A stretch of DNA of 64,000 nucleotides. Origin: Lepturacanthus savala (Eukaryota > Chordata > Actinopteri > Scombriformes > Trichiuridae). The DNA is taken from the NCBI GenBank assembly GCA_030544235.1, contig CM060463.1:35175920-35239919 (forward strand), read 5' to 3'. This document shows positions 1 through 10,500 of the stretch, in pieces. The notes beneath the pieces are model-generated. The model did no database searches. It was not told the origin of the DNA and saw only the letters and a list, made by a program, of their open reading frames with translations. Both the position numbers and the translations under genes were made by a program. Numbering within the stretch: position 1 is the first letter of the stretch; each line of letters opens with the position of its first letter.

Positions 1-710
1 ATTAAAGGCCAGGATGCACTGGAGTTAGTTTTCTATGGAATACACAACAAAAAAGTCACACTAGCAACCAAAAGCCTTTTCTGCCTCTTATTGGGGAGCC
101 AATGTATTTTGCATCACATCTAAGTGCATGCTTTTATACATGAAACCAGCAAATCAGTAGCAATCATGATTTGAATAAAACTGGTGCATTATCATGCTTG
201 CCATGGACATGTCCTGATTTTACCTCCTGCAAAGCATACAGTTCATAAAACAAGGAGTTTAAACAGAAACTTCACCAATAGGGGATAAATAGGATTGAGC
301 AGATGAGATTGTGGACTAAATATGAAACATATTCAAATATTCATGTTAAAGATCCCAACATTTGTTTGCTGTGAGCTGCCATTCTGATGTTTCCTCTCAG
401 GAAATTAAATAAAAGGAGGGGAAATACAAGCACTGTATCACCACGATGTGAGTGTTTAGGAAGGAGGCGTAATGAAGGACCAGAGTTAGAAGAACATCAT
501 TCAACAGAGTAGTTATTTAATACAGATGGGTGAATGTCACACCAGCCTCCTCTGTGGTTTGTGTAAAATCAGGAGCACAATTTCATTAGTGACAGGAAAA
601 TGAGCCCAACTTTTCTATTTGGTCTTTATATATTATCATTCTCCTTTTTGTTTACAGTCCATCCCCTATCCCAAGGATGCACCATTTGTCTTTAGTTTAG
701 ATGCTACGGT
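1..710. other. Sequence downstream of lactbl1 (3'UTR side)
   Basis: No coding region was recognised. On the minus strand the 3'UTR should run into this stretch. An ORF on the plus strand runs antisense through the end of the last exon and is taken as a shadow. Confidence 0.5.
516..521 (-). terminator. Candidate poly(A) signal ATTAAA for lactbl1
   Basis: ATTAAA on the minus strand lies about 190 nt past the stop codon, the first hexamer of its kind after the stop that I found. No transcript evidence is available, and other variants further left could be used instead. Confidence 0.3.
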
Positions 711-1692
711 TCAGCTGGAGGAGAAGGTTGGTCTGCGAGATATTCTGACCACGTTGTACGTGTTCAGTCCCGGTGCATCGAAACCAGGGGACAGTCCTCG
801 TTTATCAAACGTGTAAAAGTTAAATAATTGCCCATCTTGGGCTTCCAGGGACACCGAAGCTGTCCCGACTTGCAAAACACAAGGGTACTCTTTTTCAAAC
901 ACCACCCTGAACACACGGTCAACCAGGTAGTTGAGCTTTATTGTCCTGTACTTTTCAGGGATCAGCTCTTCAATCTGAGGCCCAAACTGCTGCATGACCA
1001 GAACTCCGTCAGGCCCAGTTTTGATCTCATAGAAGGTGATGTTGCTGTAGGTGAAAAAGCCAATGTAAGGGTCAGGGTTAGGAGGTGGGACGAGGACCTT
1101 CTTGGCCTCCCTGAAGGCTTTTTCTATAGCTGGGATGATGTGGTTGTAGGACTTAGTTACCACATCCAGATTCTGAGACCTACTTCCAGCCATGAGCACC
1201 ACCAGCCCGAGCTTCAGTCTTGGCACTAAAGAAAACGTGGCAGAGTAGCCGTCCAGGTCTCCATCTTTCCGCACCACCTCGTAGCCCATCAGCTCGTTCA
1301 CCTCCCACGGGGTCCCGGTACGGTTGGCGAAGTAGTCCTTGTCACACTTAAAGAGAGGGGTCAGCATGATCTTGAGGGAGTCCGGCTCCAGCAGCTTGCG
1401 GTGGTAAGCACCCAGCAGCATCATGGCGAGCTTGGCCATGTCTGCCGCCGTGGAGAACATCTGACCCGAAGGCCGGTACCAGCCCAGGTCATAGAGTGGG
1501 GCAGCTTTCCCGTTGGAGTACACCCCCACCGCCATCTGGCTCTGGAGTCCTGGGGTGATGTCAAAGCCGGTGTCCTCCATCCCCAGCCGGTCCAAGATGT
1601 TGTCTGTGATCCACCGCTGGTAGTCAACGCTGACCACCCGCTCAGCCATCACATGAGCCAGTAGCGAGAAAGCGAGGTTGCTGTAGTGACAT
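711..1692 (-). CDS. lactbl1: lactbl1 last coding exon (Y-S-N motif to stop)
   Basis: This exon encodes residues 285-610 and the TGA. It opens with C-H-Y-S-N-L-A-F-S, where Tyr287 matches the class C Tyr-x-Asn motif. 'GWYRPSGQMFSTAADMAKL' follows, a strongly conserved PF00144 block. Then comes 'VRKDGDLDGYSATF' in the position of the K/H-T-G strand, where Asp427 replaces the usual Thr/Ser. A C-terminal extension of roughly 150 residues with alternating strands follows. It is distinctive for the LACTBL1 group rather than bacterial enzymes (inference). Coding continues upstream of any in-exon Met, so a start inside this exon would be wrong. Confidence 0.92.
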
Positions 1693-4600
1693 CTGGAAAG
1701 AAGGAGATAAAGTACCTTAAAAACGTTTGTTCATATAGGAAATAAGATTAAATTGTTGCCTCTTTGTAAGAAATAGTTGGTTGGGCATTTGAGTGATGCA
1801 CTTTCTTGATGAGTGTTAGATATGAAGGTTGAATCATGTCTGTTGGTTTAATATAAAGCCACAGCAAGATGACGATTAGCTTAGCATAATGACTGGAAAC
1901 GGGGAACCTGGCTTTGTCCGCACACAATAAGATGTGGTATTACCAAGGCTTTGTGTTGTGATTATGGATCTGACTCTATAAGAAAGAGAATGGGATGGGA
2001 AAGGGTTGACAGGAATTGAAGGGAGAACAATTAGATTAGATTGTTCTTTATTGATCCCTTGGGAAGGTTCCCTCAAGATAATTGAGATGCACCAATATTG
2101 CTTTTGTACGGCATCACAATCAGAATCAATTTCATTAGCCAAGTTTGTGCATGACAAACAGGGAATTTGAATCTGGTCAATATCAGCTCTCTGTGGTATA
2201 AATATATATGTAACAAAAGTAAATAGACAAAAATGTGCAAATCTTTGTTTAGTTTCATATATACATAAGGCAAAAGTAGAAACTAATTAGAACAAAGCGG
2301 CAACAGTAGAGAGTATACAATAATGAGACTAATCCAGAAGGCTTCTGATATACTGAATGAGCTAATTTTCCAATATATTTCTTAAACAAAAAAAAAAAAA
2401 ATGATGAAGGCAACTATGCATCAAAATGTTTCATCATTTCATTGTAGTGTGACAGCTATGGTATTATGACATTTTAAATTTAGATTTTTCATTCCTGCAT
2501 ATCACCAAATCTACAGAAGCATGAATCCTTAAACACCAGACCACAACGCCAGAAGCAAGTTTCCCCTTATGTTTCATAAACAGCTGTGGCATTCAAGGTG
2601 TCAAAATTTTCAATGGAAATCTTGTATTTAATTTTTTTACTTGGAAATCCAGTTTGCCAATTAATGTAATTTGAACAGATTGTTACAGTCTAGACATTTA
2701 ATTGTACGACACTCCACAGGGCAATAAAAATGATTTTTAAACAAAGTGGGGTAAATAGCCTGCTGCCAATCATGTGCAGAAAGTGATACACTCCACATGT
2801 TTGTGTGGAGTGCATTCTGCTTCAATTTAGGAGAAAACTTTGACTCTAATAATTCAGCTAAAACTGAACAAGACACCTTCAAACCTACATTCAGTAAAGT
2901 TTGGGGTTTATCACAGTATCTTTGGACTAATTAATGGCACAGTGTTTAAGATTTAGGGGCATCTAGCAAAGCAGATATAGCAGAAATTAAATCAAATATT
3001 CTTCCTCAGCAGAGCCATGTTGCACCACCATGATTCTACAGTAACCCAGAATGGACAAACTATATGTCAGTTCTTTCATGGCCACCATAGCTGATTTGTT
3101 TATCTCTTGCAATCTTCGCCACTAGATACCACCATGAACTAAACTGGGCAATGACTGGTAGTTATTTCTATTTTTGCACTATTACCATTCACAAAACAGA
3201 CATTCATGAGTGAAATACTGAAATCAACACAGTTTAACATCTTACTTGGTTCCGGGGTCAGCGACTAGAACATCATCTTGCAGCAGATTGATTGCAGATT
3301 GTGTTTTTCCTGTCCAGAGGAGATTTGTTGCCCGGAGTCTCCTAGGCAGGCCTGAATCAACCCAAGGGTGAGTAAAACAACTAAAATTACCAAATAATAA
3401 CAAACATAACATTTCTGCATCTCAATATCTTGCTCAAAAAATAGCCCCTGACTTTTTATTCCAGTTTGTTGGTTATACTGTGATGAATTAAGAGTTCTTT
3501 GAACATAAAAGGATAGATTTGTTAAAGATTCATGACTGTTTTTTACCTCTAGTGTTTCTGTTTCTCTCTTCTTTTATTTTAAATTGCTAGTGCAGTGCCG
3601 GCTACTTGATCTTTGGTATTTATTAAGAGCCTCTCACCCAAACTACTTCACCCTGATCACATTAGTTATTAGTACTTTTATTACTTTATTAGTTTATTTT
3701 TCAAGCTTTCCTATTGCATAACTTTTACTTTATCTCTTGTGAATTATTGAACACAGTAGTTCTACCTTGTCAGTTTTCCTATTAAGTAGGCTAATATCAG
3801 GTAAAATGGGCCATTTAAGGTTTGGGGGTCCCAGCTCCTCTAGAAATTAGAGCCAATGACTACAAAGGATTTAAACTGTTGACATAACTGTGCTTGACTA
3901 GTAACAGGTGATTAGATTAGTTTATGGTTTCTATGGTGGTGTACAATACTTCAAATCTAGACTGAACCAGACATGTGCAAGGTAAGTAGCCTGACATGAT
4001 AAATCTAACTGAACTATTATAAGGATGATAAATCTATTAAAAAACAAATATGCACCTAAAACTATGCGTGATATCTTGATGGCATCCATCAGAAATAATG
4101 CTGTTAGCTTGATATATTGACAACTTTTTTGGAAAAGTGATGTTTATCTTGGTGGTCCAATTTACCATAACCTGCTAAGCTAAAATGGGCCTTCAACTAA
4201 AACATGGACAGTATGTTGATTGCAACTCAAAGTCGTCACTACTTTTGCTGTGTTTGTGTAACTTAGCTTGTTACATATGACTGGGTGCTAGCTTAGCTTG
4301 TATTCATAGGTGTGTTAACATTTATGTGTGTACAACACATAACTGATCTGTTCTTTTTTAAATAGCAGCAATATGAGTTTATTTAATGCAGTTTAAAAAT
4401 TATGTGGTTCTAAGCAATTTTGTCTTAACATTAAAACTGATGATAAATTAATTTTGATTTGGAATTTCCCTTTGTCATATGACTGGTCCATTTTACCTGA
4501 TAAGGTGGCCCATTTTAGCTGAAACTGCTCATGCAAAAAAAGAAAGTGACACATCGAATGTTTCAAGATTAATAACGCCTAGCTAATTCTATTTTATCAC

Positions 4601-7505
4601 ATAATTCCAACACAAAATGATCAGAAACAGTCATTAATAATCATGAATATACATGGAACAGGCATATTTGTTATTGTTTTATTGTCTAGAGTGATTTACC
4701 AAAAAGTGATCCAATTTATGGGATATGATGGATACTTTCTCTTAATATCAAACAGTATTAATAACACAGGGCTCCCCCTGGAATTCAATACACTTGGTCT
4801 TTGAAAATCTAATAATTAGCTATAGATGGATGAACACTTTAAACCCAGATGAGTCTACCTGAGAGCTGGCTGGCCATCCTCCTCAGGGTCACCGAGGAGG
4901 AGCGGATCTGAACCTCCCCGCTGTCTAGAAATATCAGACCATCAGTCACATATTTCAGCTCAGAGTCTCGGGTCTTCCCCAAAGGGTTTTTGATTGTAAA
5001 GTTCTCCACATATTTCTCCAGAGGGTCATCTAAGGAGCTGATCTTTCCTTCCTCCCACAGCCTGTACAACATCAGTGTCGGGAAGATTTTGGATAGGCTG
5101 GCAATTCTGGAAAACAGATAGCAGAGGAAATGTCTGGCATCTGACAGAAAATACATTACTTCAGTTTTTGTCTAACTGTGAACTTGTGAACATGTCTTGC
5201 CTTTATTCTTTACCCTTTCTCTCCATCACCTCCTGTACATTATATGTGTAGCCAGGCCATAATTTAAAGTAATTACTTCAATAGACTTGTCTGGTTGGAT
5301 AAAAGTTAAAAACAACTAAAAGTGTAAAGATAGATTTAAAAAATGAATCATAGATTTAATCCCATATATACAAATATAACTTGCTAACATGGTTTATATC
5401 AATACATATCAATACAGTTTGTTATTTGATATCTTCCTAAGATAAACTGGGCATACAAATAAGATGCAAAGAACAAACTTACAGAAAGAATTTTAAATAC
5501 ACAATTCTTTCATCTGTGAAGGTTTTATTTGCTACTAATTTATGTGCATGTCTACTACTGATTATTCTACATAAATAAGTTGTAGGTTTAAAGAAAAGAA
5601 GAAAATGCAAAACCGAAAAGAAAAAAAAATGACCAGATTAGAGTACTCTGCAATGTTGCTGCATCTCAAAAACAATAACAGCAAATGTCAGCTCTGGAAT
5701 AACCGAGTCAGCACATTTCAAAGAAAGCTGCATCCTCGCAATCGATTCCAACCTGGAAAACTATCCATCCCACTTCGATGAGAAGCACCTTGATTTTACT
5801 TTGTTGACTGTGCAGGGAATTTTAAATACAGAAACTAAAAATTAACTCATACTTCTCAGAAGTGGACATAAAGCAAACAGTCTTATTATTTTCCAAGTAA
5901 AATCCTCAGTGTGCATCTGTATTTTTGAAGGTGGGTCAACTCATGTTGAGAGCTCATAGATACTGGAGAGTGTTGTTGTGCAGCTGTAAATGCACCAGAG
6001 AACTTATAATACATCTGAAAGAACTCAAGAAATGGATACTTTGTAAATGTCACATCATCTAAATGTTTGAGACAAGTTTGACATTCAAGACATTTTAATA
6101 AGGACCTTTACTTTGACTATTTGATTGTGGTTGTCATGGTTACTTGACAGTGATGTTGAGCCTAATTACTAATAACTACATTTTAACTGCATTTTATCTT
6201 CTTCTGCTGCAGAAGAAGCAATGTGTTTTATGTTTATGTCTGCTGCAACAGCATCGATTCATGAAGCAGTGAGGACTAGTGTGGTGGACGATCATAAAAA
6301 TATGAAAAAAAATAAAATAATAAAGCAACTTTCTTGAATAGGGAAGGACACTCATAGTTAAAGATGTCACCGAAACATAGAATCTTCCAGCTTCAGCAAA
6401 GCAGAGTCACTAACACACCACATTGCAGCAGTCACCTGTAGATCGTGTACTCATTGGGGGTTCCTGAGAGTGGGTCGCTGCTATTCCTTTTTCCAAAGTT
6501 GCCGGTCCACAAAACAGTGTCGTTTAAGATCACGATGGCAGACATAGCAGGAAGACTGATGGGGTTGATGCTCTGCCGAAGCAAAACGTCCACCTGGAAG
6601 AAGCATATTGGGGAATTTATTTTAATTGGTTTTAATCTCAAAGTTCTCAGCATTATTCTGTTTTTCACTAAATAAGCAGTTATTACATGTCTCACAAGCT
6701 CTATAATATATCAAATACTCATAGTATGCATTTGTCACATGTTCAACAGCAGCTCTGTCATTATGTTAACTTAGATAACTTGCTATTATGCAAAAAGTAG
6801 ACATGAGCAATAGATTACAGTCGTCTACAGTAACTGTTTGATGATTATTGCCTTAAAAATCATTATATTGCATATTGAAAACCTATTAGGAAGTAAAAAA
6901 AAACAAAAACAAAAATGAAACCATAAAAAAATGACACCATATATTGACTTTCAAGCCTGTCATAATCGGTATATTATATTCAGTGTAGTCCTGAATGTTT
7001 GAGCGATCTCAATAAACTAAAAAGTGCTCTGAGAACACATTAGTTGCCCTCTGTATTCTTTACAGGGTTGGATGTTGGCTGAGGGAAAAGATTGGAAACT
7101 GCTGCTCTGTATAATGCCAATAAAATGCACAGAATTAAACAACTCAATGAAATATAAGCATCTTATAAATCCACCTTTCTGCACTGAAAAGATACTCAGG
7201 GGTTGATTGGATGATTCTTTCCAAAGGTTATTTTTGTGCATTGATACTTTTGTGTTTTTTCTCTGCTCCACTCAAATGAGCAGAACATCTGGATCTGCTC
7301 TAAACTGAGACTTCAACATCTCTCTGTGGCAGAATGCCTTCACACAATCATTCATTCATGGTGATCAAACTTGGAACAAGTTTCCAGCTGAGCATAAAAC
7401 ATGTTTAGACTTTCATTCTTTCTCCCATGGTTTAAAGAAATAGATAAGCCCACATTAATTTGACTGTAATTCAGATTTTTTTAATGTATGGGACTTTTAG
7501 GATGA

Positions 7506-7549
<44 letters not shown>

Positions 7550-10500
7550 GTATATATTATGTTTACTTGTGTATTTGTGTGTACATTTGTCCATATAGTT
7601 GTTAGTATCATAAAGATTATGTTGATGTTACATGTGAATTAATGTTTAAAATATTTAATGTTTTTACAATGTGTACAACTATTCTTCTTTGTCAAATTTT
7701 CCAAGGACAAGACAAAACCCAGCAAACCTTTTATCCAGTGATTGTTGAGTTTTACTGCAGTTTAACCCCTCTCTGCTTCCCCTTCCAAGAAAGTTGATGC
7801 TCAGCTTCAATGCTGTTTAACCCTCTATTGTATGAAATATTCCTACCACTATTTTTTTTTTTACCACTACATGGTAAAATACGTTTTTATTACTTAAAAT
7901 AGCCTAAATTATAGATATATTTAATAAATATAGGAAAATGTTGTAAACATAGACTCAGGGGAGTTTCATGCTACGTAAGTCAATGGAACTCCATTAGGTT
8001 GTATACACTAGGAATTTACCATATTTGCCATATGGCAACAAATCTATTTTAGGATATTAGAAAAAAAATTATAACAGGATATTCTGGTCATGTGACCTCT
8101 TAAATTGTATGACCTTTAAAATAAAAGCCTCCCTTTCACACAAAACTGAAAAAAGCATAGATTTTAAATCTATTATTTTCTTTTTTTTTTTTAGAAAAAT
8201 AAAGATAAAGTAATTGTTGCCATATGGCAGCACTATGCAATAGACACAGACATGGAATGGATGAAGAAGAAAGTTGCATCAATGACCTGTGAAAAGTAGC
8301 TGATTCTAAACTAAAGGTGAAAGCATTCAAGCACATCATTTAGTCAATGGAATGTAAAGACAATAGTACATATTTGACCACTGTATTTTTTTTTTGACAT
8401 TTTACGGGAAGCTGAGCTTCCCTTACAGTCTCAGTGCAATCATCACTGCTAGACACTTACCTTTTCATCCACTACTGTACATCTTTAATCTCCTTCAAGT
8501 CAGCAGCAGTGACATTTAGTGTGAAGGATTACCACATTTACCCAGACTTGAGTTATTTAAATCTGTCCAGGATGGTGACGTCTCTCACCTTTTCAAGGGC
8601 CTCCTTCAGACTGGGGATGGGATGCTCCAGCTGCAGAGGCTCAGGGAAACGGGGACACATCATCTCTGAGTTGGCATTGCGACCCATGCCTTCATCTGGG
8701 AAGGAAATGAAAAACAGGAACATAGAAAAGAGAGAAGGAAAGAAAAGTGAGGGAACACAAGGGAATGGGGGCTTTTGTAATTCCCCCTGTTATTTGATAG
8801 AATAATATATCAACAGCCCAGGCAAGAAAAATGGTATGATTGGCTGTCTTGGGGTATCATTATTTCTTCCTGCTTCCTGATGAACCCCAGTGATTTCAGG
8901 TGATGGAGTGTGACAGGGTATAATACAGCTCACTAAAAGATATGCCACCTGCTCACATACAATAATTACTCAAAATGTTTCATTGTGGCTTCAGGCCATT
9001 GCTTGTTTCTTTAAATATATTTTTGTATTATTATGCCTTCACAGATAAAAGCTTCATGATTACCATTCACAGTCACTGGTGTGTAAACACTTTTAAGAAG
9101 ATGAAAAAGAATCAGTCGCATATCAGAAAATCTATCAGTGTCTGTGGAAATGTTTTCCCATTACTATCAGCAGATCCTTCATGCATATGGAATTCTATAG
9201 AGATTACACAGCTGGTAGTATTTTTTCTTAAAGCATTTTGATTGTCTTCCCATACTTCTGAAGACAGATAAATAGGATGGAAGGATAACACGTTCTGATT
9301 GTGAGATGTTTTATGAAATAGATTTTCTTGGATTGAGTTACACTGTAATTCAAAAACTTGTTTGTCATGTTAAAAAAAGACAAAATGGTCTGATCTGGGG
9401 AAATCTGAATTTCCAATTTGGAAATTGGAAAACACTTCATCCCCTCCTTCCTCCCCTCTTTTAAAATTGATTGCTTTATTTCATGATTGGAAGATAAATA
9501 TTGCACAATCAGTGAATCATTTTATCTCTAAATTTAGAGATCTATATCATAAAAATGTCTTAATGTCAGTAATTTATCCAGTATTACTATCTTCAGGAAA
9601 ATAATATTCTTTTAGTAGTCATACAGAAATTATGTTGCAGGTCCAAGACACATACCATCAGCCACTTTTTCCAACTATAACTGATTTTGCTTTCAAATCT
9701 CAAGACATGTCAAGTCTTAAGTCACGAATGAGTCACAGCTGACAGTATTATCACAATTCTGACTTTTGTTTTACCTATAAAAATGGGTTTGAAAGAAGGT
9801 TTGAAAACATTTTTATTTCTCAAAAACTCAAACGTGCATATGATTGGATGTAATTAGCATCTTGATAGAACATATGAGGGAAAAGAGCTAGGTGTCTAGA
9901 GGTTTTTTGTTCTTCTATTATCATTCTTACTCATTATCATTTCACTACACCCTGAAGGTAGGAGGCTCTCTTTCTGCTTCGGTGCACACTCCCTACACAC
10001 TGCAGGAATATATATATATACAATTCATTTGTTAATGATATACAGCTGTATAATTGTTGTTTTTCCTTGTCCTTATACTGTAATCATTGCGATTTCATTG
10101 CAATTTTCTTTTGCACATATATGATATAACTTGACAAAGACCGCATGTCTCATGGCAGCAATATTTACACAGTGGTGGGTGTCTGTCTCTTACCTGGCCG
10201 GACTTTAGGCAGCTGATATTGCCAGAAGAAACATCCTGTCATCACCACTGACAAAACGAGGAAGAACACCAAACCCACCTGGGTCCATTTCACCTTCATG
10301 TTCTTGGTTTTAATGAGTCCTTCCAATTTACTGGAGGCAGCAGGAGCAGCCACTGCAGGACTAGTCTGAACAGACAAACACATAACAGGTTAGAATGGAA
10401 TTTATAAAACTGCACATTCAATGCTTTGCAGTGGTTTTCACTTTTAAAACATTCCCATATTTGCAGCGCCTGACCTGATATTCTCCATGGCATGTGGTGA

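Noticed and set aside
619..816. Plus-strand open frame preceded by a good acceptor (TTTGTTTACAG), as if a convergent gene ended here
   Set aside because: Most of it is the antisense of the lactbl1 last exon, and no further exon of such a gene is seen.
1401..1664. Open frames antisense or shifted within the lactbl1 last exon
   Set aside because: They are shadows of a well-supported coding exon with conserved motifs in another frame.
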